Positions 1 to 8,932 are shown, counted from the stretch's first letter. The stretch: DNA of 56,030 bases from CAZADA01 sp964636945 (GCA_964636945.1 CAZWVH010000010.1:1-56030), one strand, 5' to 3'. Notes: generated from the sequence alone by a model not told the origin. Program-made: numbers and translations.

Positions 1-494
1 TCGGCCACGGTGATCCGATCAGCGGCGATCCATTCGCGTTCTTTCAGGTGCTGATCGAGCCAGCCGGTCATCTCTTCAAGGCGACTAATATAGTGTTGAG
101 CGACCTGCTCGCTTTGAACCTCGATTGCGGCAAACAGCGGAGACGCCACACGCACGCCCATGGCGGCGGGGATGAAAAGCAAAAACTCCATGCGCCTGTC
201 CCACATATCAATGACGGCGCGTTCTTCAGCCGAGGCGCCCAATAAGTTGGGCTCTGGTTTGAGCGTATCGAGATAGCGGATGATGGTTGCCGATTCCGTG
301 ATCACACTCCCATTTGGCAGCTTCAAAGCGGGCAGCTTGCCAAACGGAGAAATTGCGGTGAACGCCTCTCCCATGTTTTCGCGGGCGAGGATCGACACTT
401 CCTCGAACTCGATCTGGTCGAGCAATCCCTTTTCGGCCGCGAACATGTTCACCCGGCGCGGGTTGGGCGCGCCGGCGCTGACATAGAGTTTCAT
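1..494 (-). CDS. Glutathione S-transferase family protein (3' end off window)
   Basis: The minus-strand frame opens with ATG at 494 and runs off the left edge, leaving about 164 residues. The N-terminus begins MKLYVSAGAPNPRRV and reads as a thioredoxin-like GST N-domain. It has the cis-Pro segment FGKLPALKL and the ITES-A-I-x-RYL motif, whose Glu-Ser pair normally contacts glutathione. The start of the helical C-domain follows (ASAEERA and on). GSTs conjugate glutathione to electrophiles or act as stress-related thiol enzymes in the cytoplasm; the substrate cannot be told. The start overlaps the stop of the upstream crotonase gene by 4 bp (ATGA), so the two genes are probably co-transcribed and translationally coupled. 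Confidence 0.9.
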   Translation of the reverse strand, partial: MKLYVSAGAPNPRRVNMFAAEKGLLDQIEFEEVSILARENMGEAFTAISPFGKLPALKLPNGSVITESATIIRYLDTLKPEPNLLGASAEERAVIDMWDRRMEFLLFIPAAMGVRVASPLFAAIEVQSEQVAQHYISRLEEMTGWLDQHLKEREWIAADRITVA

Positions 495-1297
495 GGGGCC
501 TCAAATTTGGGTTGGCGTTTTTCCAAGAATGCACGCACAGCCTCGGCGTGGTCGGCCGATTGATGCGCATGCGCCTGCAGGGCGGCGGACAATTCGCGGA
601 TGTCCTCAAAGCTCGCTTCGCGCCCGCGCCGCAATAGTGTCTTGGTGAAGCGCAGCACATCAGGCGGTTGCTGGGCCACGCGTTCGGCCAGCGACCGCGC
701 CGCGTCGGCCAAGTCCTCATCCTCAACCACAGTGTTAACCAGTCCCCAAGCCAGTGCGGTGTCAGCATTGATCATGTCGCCGGTGAAAAACAGCTCGGCC
801 GCGCGGGCCATACCAATCAGGCGCGGCAACAACCAGGCGCCGCCATCGCCTGGCGCCAGACCCGCCTTCAAGAAGGTCACGCCAAAGCGAGCTGAATGTG
901 CGGCAATGCGCATGTCCGCCAAGCAGGCCACATCACACCCCAAACCCACGGCCGGTCCATTGATGGCGGCGATCAGCGGAGTTTCCAGCCGGTCCAGCGC
1001 TCGCACTATTCCATGCACGTCATGGCGATAGCTGTTGCGAATGCGCGGGCCGTCGCCGGCGAACAAGCCCGACTTTTCATCCATGGCGCGCAAGTCGCCG
1101 CCGGCGGAAAACGCCCAGCCCTCGCCCGTGATGATGGCGCAACGCACTGCGCGGTCAGCATTGATCGCATCGCACACGCGCCCAAACTCCTCACCATCGC
1201 CGGGATGCCCCAATGCATTCATCCCATCCCCGCGATTGAGCGTGAGGGTTGCAATGGGTCCGTCTATGGACAGGTGAACCAGTGAATTTCGCGTCAT
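491..1297 (-). CDS. Enoyl-CoA hydratase/isomerase (crotonase) family protein
   Basis: This 268-residue protein has crotonase-fold hallmarks: the oxyanion-hole segment AFSAGGDLRAM near residue 65 and the second block INGPAVGLGCDVACLADMRIA near 112-132. SARFGVTFLKAGLAPGDGG follows; its Gly-Asp-Gly lies where hydratases usually keep a catalytic Glu, so the exact reaction may differ from classical hydration. The family hydrates or isomerises acyl-CoA thioesters, mostly in beta-oxidation. The length is normal for the family. It ends in a 4-bp overlap with the GST gene downstream, which suggests a two-gene unit. Confidence 0.9.
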   Translation of the reverse strand: MTRNSLVHLSIDGPIATLTLNRGDGMNALGHPGDGEEFGRVCDAINADRAVRCAIITGEGWAFSAGGDLRAMDEKSGLFAGDGPRIRNSYRHDVHGIVRALDRLETPLIAAINGPAVGLGCDVACLADMRIAAHSARFGVTFLKAGLAPGDGGAWLLPRLIGMARAAELFFTGDMINADTALAWGLVNTVVEDEDLADAARSLAERVAQQPPDVLRFTKTLLRRGREASFEDIRELSAALQAHAHQSADHAEAVRAFLEKRQPKFEAP

Positions 1298-1370
1298 GGC
1301 CCGGTGCTAGCGTGCTGCGCCACGGTGCACAAGCAAGACGCACAAAACGGGAGCTGTTAAAGAACTCCAC

Positions 1371-1601
1371 ATGAGTGCGATCAAATCACCATGCATCAAT
1401 GTCTGCATCATCGGCGGGCGCGCCAAGCAATGCTGGGGATGTGGACGCACGCGGGCGGAAATTGCCGGCTGGACGAAATACACTGACAAAGAGCGAGAAG
1501 ACATCATGCGCGTCCTGCCGGATCGCGTCCGTGCGCTGCACGAGGAGCTCAACGCCCAGATTGCCTCAAAACCCAGGCCAACACCCACTCCGGGGTCATA
1601 G
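1371..1601 (+). CDS. DUF1289 domain protein
   Basis: This small protein (76 aa) has the DUF1289 pattern: SPCINVCII near the N-terminus, then CWGCGRTRAEIAGW at residues 21-34, with four Cys that could bind a metal or Fe-S cluster. The C-terminal part (DKEREDIMRVLPDRVR) is the usual helix of the family. Members are widespread in proteobacteria and have no settled function. It is divergent from the crotonase gene at 1297. Confidence 0.85.
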   Translation: MSAIKSPCINVCIIGGRAKQCWGCGRTRAEIAGWTKYTDKEREDIMRVLPDRVRALHEELNAQIASKPRPTPTPGS

Positions 1602-1702
1602 CCAAACTGTAATCAATCACCGCGTTGCGAACGCCGTTCACTGTTCGATAACAGCTGATTTGCTTTACTGCACTCACACTGGTGGATCGGGAGGAAACCA
1701 GC

Positions 1703-2197
1703 ATGAGGTGGGGATCTGCCCTAGCCGGCGCCGCGGGGGCTACAGCTGTTGTGATAGGTGGTCAAACCTATTCAACTCGCGGTCAATCTGACGAGCATCA
1801 AGACCTGGCCAGTTTGGCGCTGTCATCGGCCGAGGGCGCAACGGTGCCGCGTGGCGCCGATGGACATTTCTGGGCGATGGCCGAGATCAATGGCGCGCAA
1901 GTTCGCACACTTGTTGACACGGGCTCCACATTGGTGGCGCTCACGCTGAACGATGCGCTGGCCACCGGTGTGCCGTTTGAACATCTCACATTCGATCACC
2001 CCATCGAAACCGCCGCCGGTTCCGTGAACGCGGCAAAGATCCGCTTGGTGCGCGTGCGAGTCGGCGATGTGGTCGAACGTCAGGTTGACGCGATTGTGGT
2101 GCCGAGCGGGCTGAAACATTCGCTGTTGGGCATGAGTTTCCTCAACCGGCTGTCGCGCTTTGAAGCCACGGCCGACGGGCTGTATTTGCGTCAATGA
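1703..2197 (+). CDS. Retropepsin-like aspartic protease, clan AA (TIGR02281 type)
   Basis: This 164-residue protein has an N-terminal hydrophobic stretch (SALAGAAGATAVVIGG) that serves as a signal or anchor. A single retropepsin-like domain follows: the catalytic motif LVDTGSTLVAL near residue 75 and the late segment HSLLGMSFLNRL are typical of the bacterial single-domain TIGR02281 family. Such enzymes work as dimers with one Asp from each chain. I chose the ATG at 1703 over an in-frame upstream start at 1682 because a GGGAGG ribosome-binding site lies just before it. Its 3' end overlaps the end of the convergent permease gene by 7 bp. Confidence 0.88.
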   Translation: MRWGSALAGAAGATAVVIGGQTYSTRGQSDEHQDLASLALSSAEGATVPRGADGHFWAMAEINGAQVRTLVDTGSTLVALTLNDALATGVPFEHLTFDHPIETAAGSVNAAKIRLVRVRVGDVVERQVDAIVVPSGLKHSLLGMSFLNRLSRFEATADGLYLRQ

Positions 2198-3024
2198 CCG
2201 AGTAAAGCGCTGACGCCAGACCAAAGCATCCGTGAAGCGATAATGGCCAACGCCACGGCGAAAATCCGCTTAAGCAAGGATTGTGATAGCCCGTGCGCAA
2301 CCCGTGCGCCCAGCGGCGCAGTGAGCCCGGTCATGGCAGCAATCGCAGCAAAGGCGGGAATGTTCACATAACCAATCGAGTACGCGGGTAGGTTTTCCGC
2401 GCCAAGCCCGGAGATCATCGCGCCTATCGCGCCAGGCAGTCCAATCGCAACGCCGAAGCCGGAGGCGGTTCCAACCGCCAGATGGATGGGCGCGCCGGCC
2501 ATGGTCAAAATGATGACGCCAAAAACGCCCCCGCCAATGCCAAGCCATGCCGAGGCGAACCCGAGGCCAAACCCAAGTCCAATGCGCAACGCGCCGACAG
2601 GTGCGGTCAAAACCGAGTTTGGGGTGGGCCGAGACAAGCCCATGGTGGCGGCGATGATTAGACCAAAGCCCCCAAACAATGCGGTGAGCGCATCGCCATC
2701 CACAAATCGCGATGTTATGCCGCCCATCAACGCACCGGCAACGATCCATGCGCCCCAGAGCTTGAGCGTGGGCCAATCCACGGCCCCGCGCTTGTTATGC
2801 GCCATAACTGAGCGCACGGAGGTCAATACGATGGTGGCGAGAGAGGTTGCGACCGCCACTTTCATGTGCGGCCCGCCCTCAGGACCCACAAAATTGAAGA
2901 TGTAATATAACGTTGGGACGATCACGATGCCGCCGCCAATGCCGAACATGCCCGCAGCAAAGCCGGCCGCGGCGCCGGCAATGAGCACTATGCCAAGCAG
3001 GCTGATGAGCGAGGGATCAATCAT
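2191..3024 (-). CDS. TauE/SafE-family sulfite exporter-type permease
   Basis: This 277-residue integral membrane protein carries two copies of the TauE/SafE repeat: GAAAGFAAGMFGIGGGIVIVPTL near residues 17-40 and GLGFASAWLGIGGGVFGVIIL near 155-175, the diagnostic G-x-G-G-G loops. About eight hydrophobic helices are visible. The family moves sulfite, sulfoacetate or other small anions across the inner membrane; the substrate is unknown here. The ATG at 3024 (MIDPSLISLLG) is preferred over an upstream in-frame start at 3078 because it begins directly before the first helix. Confidence 0.9.
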   Translation of the reverse strand: MIDPSLISLLGIVLIAGAAAGFAAGMFGIGGGIVIVPTLYYIFNFVGPEGGPHMKVAVATSLATIVLTSVRSVMAHNKRGAVDWPTLKLWGAWIVAGALMGGITSRFVDGDALTALFGGFGLIIAATMGLSRPTPNSVLTAPVGALRIGLGFGLGFASAWLGIGGGVFGVIILTMAGAPIHLAVGTASGFGVAIGLPGAIGAMISGLGAENLPAYSIGYVNIPAFAAIAAMTGLTAPLGARVAHGLSQSLLKRIFAVALAIIASRMLWSGVSALLGH

Positions 3025-3126
3025 GTCAGATGAGATGGCTCTGGCGGAGGGACGGCGGACGGGACACACTATCAACAATGGACGTGCGCCTTGTGCGGTG
3101 CATAAAACGCAACGAGCGAGAAATCC

Positions 3127-3509
3127 ATGACCAAGTCATCGCCGAGCGATCCCAATTACAACAACTCCGTCGCGCTTGAAGACCGTGACGCCAACCAGGA
3201 CGGGCGCATGTGGTCGCCCTCCGCGGGCCGCAATAAGGACGTGGTTTGTGAACAATTGAGCAAACTGGTCCGGCCGGGCTGGCGCATCCTTGAGATTGGT
3301 TCAGGCACGGGGGAACACGCCGTCGCCTTCGCCAAGGCAATGCCCGAATCCCATTGGCTGACCAGTGATCCCGACCCCAAATCCCGCGCCAGCATTGCGG
3401 CGTGGATTGCCCATGAACGCTTGGCCAATGTCGAGCCGCCCTTGGATTTGGATGTGCGCGGGCAGGACTGGTCCATCACGGGTGAATTGGACGCCATTGT
3501 CTCTTTAAA
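3127..3509 (+). CDS. DUF938 SAM-dependent methyltransferase, truncated by assembly gap
   Basis: About 127 residues are readable before the run of N. The protein begins with the DUF938 signature N-SVALEDRDANQDGRMWSPSAGRN and has a class I methyltransferase motif I (LEIGSGTGEHAVAFAKAMP, residues about 56-74) and the acidic SAM-ribose strand (WLTSDPDPKS). Full-length members have about 200-220 residues, so the C-terminal third lies in the gap. The frame read beyond the gap should not be joined to it. The substrate is unknown for the family. The break is an assembly artefact, not a natural truncation. Confidence 0.88.
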
Positions 3510-3609
3510 NNNNNNNNNNNNNNNNNNNNNNNNNNNNNNNNNNNNNNNNNNNNNNNNNNNNNNNNNNNNNNNNNNNNNNNNNNNNNNNNNNNNNNNNNNN
3601 NNNNNNNNN
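3510..3609. other. Scaffold gap (100 N)
   Basis: A run of exactly 100 undetermined bases marks a scaffolding gap of unknown true length. It cuts the DUF938 gene. The sequence just after it is visibly richer in A and T than the flanking genes, which could explain the assembly break, or it could be an intergenic region of a different contig. Confidence 0.99.
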
Positions 3610-3828
3610 AGGTCGCCATGCCGGCTAACAACTTTGTTCTCGTATTCAGACAAAAGTCTTAACCAATTTTGAGCATTCGGCGGTGCAACATTTGTGTTTT
3701 GCACTCGCGAATTCAACAACGACGACAAAATGTTTCATTGCCTTGCAGAATTCACAGGTTTATGTGGCCATTTTTATTGACTTTTTACCGAAGCTCTCGC
3801 TTACTTTTAAGATAGGGAGGGTTTGGCA
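3610..3828. other. AT-rich non-coding stretch after the gap
   Basis: About 219 bases have no convincing gene. The stretch contains a 6-bp inverted repeat GTGCAA/TTGCAC (3683-3688 and 3699-3704) and a TTGACT at 3777-3782 that could be a -35 box, but no good -10 partner at standard spacing. A GGGAGGG ribosome-binding site at 3814-3820 leads into the small ORF at 3829. Confidence 0.5.
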
Positions 3829-4008
3829 ATGAAGTCAGGGCAGTTATTTCCAGCGTTACAAGCGGCGTGTGCGTGTGGCCGCTCACATCTTGATGGCGAG
3901 CAAACACTTGCCCATGAACGCTATCAGCAGTCGCTCAAGACTGCATTGTGGCTGGAAGAACGCGACCCCACACCGATGCGTAAAAGCGTCCAGCGGATCG
4001 CAGTGTAA
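3829..4008 (+). CDS. Small hypothetical protein (59 aa)
   Basis: This short ORF starts MKSGQLFPALQ, with ATG at 3829, and has a strong ribosome-binding site (GGGAGGG) 8 bases upstream. An in-frame TTG at 3823 is less well placed. The product has a CACG pair of cysteines at about residues 14-16 and is otherwise a charged helix-like chain. I recognise no family. It lies convergent to dusA, with its end 15 bases from the dusA stop. The support is the start signal only; codon bias is weak. Confidence 0.4.
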   Translation: MKSGQLFPALQAACACGRSHLDGEQTLAHERYQQSLKTALWLEERDPTPMRKSVQRIAV

Positions 4009-4023
4009 GCGCACTGTGGCGTG

Positions 4024-5022
4024 TTACGCCGCCAATTGGGGAATTGCCGCGGCGGCGCGCTCAATGAGCTCCGGACCTGAAGCGGGGTCTGTGGCGAACT
4101 GTGATAAGGTGCGCCGCCATTGACGCGCGCCAGGACGACCATGAAACAACCCCAAGGTATGTCGCGTGACCGCGTGCGCCGTGCGGCCCTCTGTGCGCGC
4201 TTCGGCCACTAATGCAGCGAGGCCCTCCAATACCTGCCCGATTTCTGGCCCGACATTGACGCCAAATATTCTCTCATCGACCTCCGACAGCACCCACGGC
4301 GTCTCATAGGCGGACCGGCCAAGCATGGCGCCGTCAAGCGCGGGGCGCCCTCCATGCGTCATCTCAGCCAGAGCATGGTCAACGTTGCGCAGCCCGCCAT
4401 TAAGATAAATTGGAAACGTTGGGCGCCCCGCCTTCACGGCGCGCACCAAATCATAATCCAGCGGCGGGATGGTGCGATTATCCTTTGGACTGAGCCCCTT
4501 CAGCCAGGCCTTTCGCGCATGGACGTAAATCGCATCGGCGCCGGCCTGGATCATAGCATCGACAAAGGCGGGCAAAACGACCTCAGGGTCCTGATCATCC
4601 ACACCGATGCGGCATTTCACCGTCACCGGCGCGGACACTGCCGCCTTCATCGCGGCCACACAGCGCGCCACAAGCTCCGGTTCACGCATCAGACACGCGC
4701 CGAAGTTTCCCCCCTGCACACGATCGGACGGACAGCCCACATTGAGGTTAATCTCGTCATAGCCGAAATCCGCGCCGATCCGCGCCGCTTCAGCCAGTTT
4801 GGCGGGATCAGATCCACCCAATTGCAGCGCAATCGGCGCTTCGCGTCCTGCGTCAAATCCAATCAGGCGATGGCGATCACCATGGATCACGGCGTCGGCT
4901 ACGGCCATTTCGGTGAAGGCCAGCGCGCGCTTGGTCAGTAGACGATGAAACCGCCGGCACCACCGGTCAGTCCAGTCCATCATCGGAGCGATGGACAATC
5001 GTCTTGCGTTTTCAACGCTCAT
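4024..5022 (-). CDS. dusA: tRNA-dihydrouridine synthase A
   Basis: This 332-residue FMN enzyme reduces uridine to dihydrouridine in the D-loop of tRNAs (positions 20/20a for DusA). The TIM-barrel start RLSIAPMMDWTDRWCRRFHRL, the block EINLNVGCPSDRVQGGNFGACLM with the catalytic Cys, the KCRIGVDD strand, HARKAWLKGLSPKDNR and the late YLNGGLRN and DGAMLGRSAYETPW segments all match DusA rather than DusB or DusC. ATG at 5022 (MSVENARRLSIAP) is taken in place of an upstream in-frame start at 5109, which would add 29 unrelated residues. Confidence 0.95.
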   Translation of the reverse strand: MSVENARRLSIAPMMDWTDRWCRRFHRLLTKRALAFTEMAVADAVIHGDRHRLIGFDAGREAPIALQLGGSDPAKLAEAARIGADFGYDEINLNVGCPSDRVQGGNFGACLMREPELVARCVAAMKAAVSAPVTVKCRIGVDDQDPEVVLPAFVDAMIQAGADAIYVHARKAWLKGLSPKDNRTIPPLDYDLVRAVKAGRPTFPIYLNGGLRNVDHALAEMTHGGRPALDGAMLGRSAYETPWVLSEVDERIFGVNVGPEIGQVLEGLAALVAEARTEGRTAHAVTRHTLGLFHGRPGARQWRRTLSQFATDPASGPELIERAAAAIPQLAA

Positions 5023-5059
5023 GGGCGTGTCCTGGTTGACGTGAGCTGCAATGGCAAGC

Positions 5060-5683
5060 TCATTTCGAGCCCGGCCCCAGCGATGTGGGCAGGCTGAGCT
5101 TAAACACAATCGCCGCGCTGCGAATGGTCAAGACTAACATAGCGCCAAGGATCAATGACCAGGGCGCCGCCAGCCCATAACTCGCCGCCACCCAAAACGC
5201 CGCGGCTCCCGCCATGGCCGCCGTGGCGTAGATATCCTCGTGCAACAATAACGGCGGCTGATTGCACACCACGTCGCGGATCAGCCCACCGGCCGTCGCG
5301 GTCATGGTTCCCATGATCACGGTCACCACCATTCCATGGCCAAGCTCATAGGCTTTTGCCGCGCCCAACACGGCGAACAGCGACAACCCCACCGCATCCG
5401 CCCAGGTCAACACCTTCAGTCGCGGCCAAAAATTGGGGGCAAGGAACGCCAAGACTGCGCCAGCCGCCGCAAAACCCAAACTCCATGTGTCCGACAGCCA
5501 AAACACGGGCTCGTCCAACAGCACATCGCGCAAGGTGCCCCCGCCAACGGCTGGCAAGAACGCCACCACCAGAACGCCAAACGCATCCATACGCAGGCGC
5601 ACCGCCGCCAACCCGCCGCTCAGCGCGAACACGAACACGCCCAAACGGTCGAGCACTTGAAAAGTCAGTTCAGCGCTAGTCAT
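5060..5683 (-). CDS. TRIC/YadS-family (UPF0126) membrane protein
   Basis: This 207-residue membrane protein contains two glycine-rich UPF0126 repeats. The first has FALSGGLAAVRLRMDAFGV and PAVGGGTLRDVLL. The second has FAVLGAAKAYELGHGMVVTVIMGTMTATAGGLIRDV. Six or seven hydrophobic helices fit the known topology. Prokaryotic members of this family form trimeric cation (TRIC-type) channels; the physiological ion here is not known. It lies 37 bases upstream of the dusA start on the same strand. Confidence 0.88.
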   Translation of the reverse strand: MTSAELTFQVLDRLGVFVFALSGGLAAVRLRMDAFGVLVVAFLPAVGGGTLRDVLLDEPVFWLSDTWSLGFAAAGAVLAFLAPNFWPRLKVLTWADAVGLSLFAVLGAAKAYELGHGMVVTVIMGTMTATAGGLIRDVVCNQPPLLLHEDIYATAAMAGAAAFWVAASYGLAAPWSLILGAMLVLTIRSAAIVFKLSLPTSLGPGSK

Positions 5684-5715
5684 CGGCGCACTTAAGCCAT
5701 CGAAGCGTCTGCGGG

Positions 5716-6381
5716 CTAGGGATAAAGCCGTTCAATACACCATCGGCCGTCAGCCTGTTTTGTAAACGCCATGCGATCGTGCAGCCGGAACGGCCGCTCT
5801 CGCCAAAACTCGATGTGCTCGGCCGCCACGCGATACCCCGACCAATGGGACGGGCGCGGAACATCCTCTCCTGGATATTGCTCTTCAAAGGAATTGATCT
5901 GTTGTTTGAGCGCTTCACGGCTTTCCAGCGGGCGGGACTGCGCCGACGCCCAGGCGCCGATGCGGCTGTCGCGCGCGCGGCTGGCGAAATAGGCGTCCGC
6001 CTCCTCGGCGCCCACAGGGCTTACGGGGCCCCGCAATCGCACCTGGCGCACGATGGAACGCCAATAAAAGCAAAGCGCCGCCTTGGGATTGTGCGCCAGC
6101 TGTAATCCCTTGGCGCTTTGGGTGTTGGTATAAAACACAAAACCGGCGTCATCGAAGTCCTTCAGCAACACCGTGCGCACATCGGGCATGCCGGTCTCAT
6201 CCACCGTGGCCAGCGCCATGGCGTGCGGATCGCGAGGTTCGTTGGCTTTGGCCAACGCGAACCAGTCGGCGAACAGCGCAATGGGATCGTCCAGAGCAAA
6301 GGCGTCGTCATCATCACTGGGTGCGCTGAGCAGGTGTTCATCCGCGCTTGGGCTTGGGGGGATTGCAGCATGTTTGGTCAT
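5716..6381 (-). CDS. pdxH: Pyridoxamine 5'-phosphate oxidase
   Basis: PdxH is an FMN enzyme that oxidises pyridoxamine- or pyridoxine-phosphate to pyridoxal 5'-phosphate, the last step of vitamin B6 synthesis and salvage. The 221 residues carry ADWFALAKANEPRDPHAMALATVDETGMPDVRTVLLKDFDDAGFVFYTN split over the FMN-binding fold, then KAALCFYWRSIVRQVRLRG. The C-terminal signature WSGYRVAAEHIEFW ends in the conserved RPFRLHDR and ERLYP. The length matches the family. It is divergent from aroC. Confidence 0.96.
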   Translation of the reverse strand: MTKHAAIPPSPSADEHLLSAPSDDDDAFALDDPIALFADWFALAKANEPRDPHAMALATVDETGMPDVRTVLLKDFDDAGFVFYTNTQSAKGLQLAHNPKAALCFYWRSIVRQVRLRGPVSPVGAEEADAYFASRARDSRIGAWASAQSRPLESREALKQQINSFEEQYPGEDVPRPSHWSGYRVAAEHIEFWRERPFRLHDRMAFTKQADGRWCIERLYP

Positions 6382-6457
6382 TGTAGCTTTGTCTCACTAT
6401 TCGGGCGCAGCGGCGTAATATCGACAGGCTCTCCAATGCGCCGTAGCGTGCCTCGTC

Positions 6458-7561
6458 ATGAGCTATAACACCTATGGTCGGTTGTTTCGCGTGACCAGTT
6501 GGGGGGAGTCTCATGGCCCCGCCATTGGTTGCGTGATCGATGGATGTCCGCCGCAAATCCCTTTGAGCGAGGCCGATATTCAGCCGTGGCTGGATCAACG
6601 CCGTCCCGGCACGAGCCGATTTGTCACACAACGGCGCGAGCCCGATCAGGTGCGGATCCTGTCAGGCACGTTTGAGGACGAGCGCATCCGCGCCCGCTTT
6701 GGCGGACCGGTGACCACGGGAACGCCCATCAGCTTGATCATCGAGAACACTGACCAACGCTCAAAAGACTATTCCGATATCCGCGATCTCTACCGGCCCG
6801 GCCACGCCGACTATACCTATGACGCGAAATACGGCGTACGCGATTATCGTGGCGGCGGGCGATCCTCCGCGCGTGAAACCGCCACCCGTGTGGCCGCCGG
6901 CGCCGTGGCGCGCAAAATCCTCGGCGAGACCATCACCATTCGCGCCGCACTCATCCAAATTGGCGCTGACGCTGTGGACCGGACCCATTGGGATTGGGCC
7001 GAAACGACGAACAATCCGTTCTGGTGTCCTGACTCTGGTGCGGCCGCGCGCTGGGAAACCTTGGTCGACCAAGCGCGCAAGGACGGCTCATCGCTGGGCG
7101 CCATTGTCGAGGTCGAGGCCACAGGTGTTCCCGCCGGCTGGGGTGCGCCGGTTTATGGCAAATTGGACGCCGACCTCGCCGCCGCGCTCATGTCGATCAA
7201 TGCGGTGAAGGGTGTGGAGATCGGCGCGGGCTTCGCCGCCGCCGCGCTTGATGGCCGACAGGCGGGCGACGCCATGCGTATCGGCGCGGACGGTGAGCCT
7301 GTATTCGAAACCAACCATGCCGGCGGGGTGCTCGGCGGGATATCCACCGGACAGCCCATCGTGGCGCGGTTTGTGGTCAAGCCCACTTCCTCCATCCCAA
7401 CCGCGCGCCCGACCATCACGGCGACAGGTGAAGAGGCTGAAGCCGTCACGAAGGGCCGCCACGATCCATGCGTGGGCATCCGCGCCGCGCCTGTGGCTGA
7501 AGCGGTGATGGCGTGTGTGCTGGCCGACCAAAAACTGATTGCGCTGGCGCAAAAGCCCTGA
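6458..7561 (+). CDS. aroC: Chorismate synthase
   Basis: AroC makes chorismate from 5-enolpyruvylshikimate-3-phosphate with reduced FMN; it is the last common step of aromatic amino-acid synthesis. The 367 residues show all three family signatures: GESHGPAIGCVIDGCPPQ at the N-terminus, the middle block YRGGGRSSARETATRVAAGAVARK near residue 130, and the C-terminal RHDPCVGIRAAPVAEAM-type block near 330. Start at ATG 6458 (MSYNTYGRLFRVTSWGESHG) is typical. The pdxH start lies 76 bases away in the opposite direction, so the short spacer must hold both promoters. Confidence 0.98.
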   Translation: MSYNTYGRLFRVTSWGESHGPAIGCVIDGCPPQIPLSEADIQPWLDQRRPGTSRFVTQRREPDQVRILSGTFEDERIRARFGGPVTTGTPISLIIENTDQRSKDYSDIRDLYRPGHADYTYDAKYGVRDYRGGGRSSARETATRVAAGAVARKILGETITIRAALIQIGADAVDRTHWDWAETTNNPFWCPDSGAAARWETLVDQARKDGSSLGAIVEVEATGVPAGWGAPVYGKLDADLAAALMSINAVKGVEIGAGFAAAALDGRQAGDAMRIGADGEPVFETNHAGGVLGGISTGQPIVARFVVKPTSSIPTARPTITATGEEAEAVTKGRHDPCVGIRAAPVAEAVMACVLADQKLIALAQKP

Positions 7562-7619
7562 TCGCTGCGAAGGGCCCATTCCCCTTGGATTCTCGAACGC
7601 CTGCGATCATACTGCCCCC

Positions 7620-7871
7620 ATGCCACACGTAACAATCCGGCGTGTCTCGACATGCGTCGCCACAACACTACTAACCGGTAGTCTCTGTGTGTCTTGTGCG
7701 TCGGGGCCCACGCCCACAGACGGGACCGTCAGTCCGGCCCAGAGCAGCGACTACCGCGATGCGCCAGGCTCAGCGCCGAGCGATCATGATTTGCGCACTC
7801 GACGGTTGGAAGAACGGCGGGCAAAACAAAACGAGGCCGATGAGGCCAATAATGAGTCGAACGAGACGTGA
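7620..7871 (+). CDS. Small exported or lipoprotein candidate (83 aa)
   Basis: The ATG at 7620 opens an 83-residue product with an N-terminal positive region (HVTIRR) and a short hydrophobic core (CVATTLLTGSLCVSC). It then has a Ser/Thr/Pro-rich and finally a strongly charged tail (LEERRAKQNEADEANNESNET). C-V-S-C could serve as a lipobox, though the -3 position is not the usual Leu. I recognise no family. It sits 44 bases before the outer-membrane barrel gene and could be in the same transcript. Confidence 0.5.
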   Translation: MPHVTIRRVSTCVATTLLTGSLCVSCASGPTPTDGTVSPAQSSDYRDAPGSAPSDHDLRTRRLEERRAKQNEADEANNESNET

Positions 7872-7915
7872 GAAGGGGGTATCATCTCACTGGGTTAATT
7901 GGGGGGAATGTCATC

Positions 7916-8932
7916 ATGACCATGCACTGGGGCGCACCTCGCAGGCTGGCGAACGCCAACGCCGCAGATGTGAACACCGTTAGGCGCATGTCGGTGGCGA
8001 TCGCGGCCATGATGGGGGCGATGAGCGTTCCTCTCAGCGCGGCCAGCGGACAAGATGCGCTCGACATTGACGATTCCCTCACCGAGCTTGATTTCAGCGA
8101 GTTCGAGCGCCGCGAAACCCGAGCGCAACGTGACGCTGGCCCCATTGGCGAGACCGAGATCGACCCCTTCTTTCCGCAACTCCTCGCCTCAACCGTCGGT
8201 CGGGCCGTGGGCGCCAAGCCAGACGAACCATTTTGGACCACAAGAGTGCTGCGCGGCGAATTGGGCATTACCGGTCAAACCAACCCATCGGCGACCGACA
8301 ATGGCGACCCGGACGTGAATGTGACGCCAAGCTTTCTTGCATTGGCGCAGCATAATTCCGAGGTGATCTCGGCAACCGCCTTGGCGTCGTTCGTTTATGA
8401 TGATTTTCTCAATGATAAAGGCAGCGATGGCAGCGCCGCAATCACGCGCTTTACGATCGCCCGTGACCTTGGTCAGCACTATGAGGCCAGCGCGTCAGTC
8501 GGGGCGCAATTCGCTTACGCCGGTGCGTATGAGGATTGGGCGTCCACCCAGTTTCCCATCGCCATCGGCCTGACCCGCAGTCTCGGCGACAACAACTTCT
8601 TGTCCTTGGATTTGCAGGAACGGTTCTACAATCCCACGCGCAATCAACAGAGCAGCGCGGCTCTGACTTTTGAACGGCGCCAACAAATCGGAAAGTGGGC
8701 TCTAAGCGTGAAACCGCAGGTCAGTTATGTTTATTTCGGTCACCTTCCAGACGGCGCACAACGTGAAGACACGCGATTTTCCGTGGGCGCCACCGTCGCG
8801 CGCAGCCTGGGAGAATCGGGCGTGAATTTTGTCCTGGGCGCCCGTTTTTCTGGCCGGGATTCGACCGATCCCTTGCGGGACTTCGAGAATGTCAGCCTGC
8901 CGCTCACCTTCCGGTTTTCAAAGACCCATTAG
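7916..8932 (+). CDS. Outer-membrane beta-barrel protein, hypothetical
   Basis: This 338-residue protein has an N-terminal export signal (hydrophobic core in MSVAIAAMMGAMSVPLSAASGQ). An acidic spacer and then a long region of alternating hydrophobic/polar strands typical of an outer-membrane barrel follow. Repeated turns (for example SVGAQFAYAG, LSVKPQVSYVYFG, FVLGARFSGR) are visible, and the chain ends in PLTFRFSKTH, close to an aromatic-terminated barrel end. A GGGGGG Shine-Dalgarno precedes ATG 7916. An internal ATG at 7988 begins directly at the signal peptide and is the alternative start. The function is unknown. Confidence 0.7.
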   Translation: MTMHWGAPRRLANANAADVNTVRRMSVAIAAMMGAMSVPLSAASGQDALDIDDSLTELDFSEFERRETRAQRDAGPIGETEIDPFFPQLLASTVGRAVGAKPDEPFWTTRVLRGELGITGQTNPSATDNGDPDVNVTPSFLALAQHNSEVISATALASFVYDDFLNDKGSDGSAAITRFTIARDLGQHYEASASVGAQFAYAGAYEDWASTQFPIAIGLTRSLGDNNFLSLDLQERFYNPTRNQQSSAALTFERRQQIGKWALSVKPQVSYVYFGHLPDGAQREDTRFSVGATVARSLGESGVNFVLGARFSGRDSTDPLRDFENVSLPLTFRFSKTH

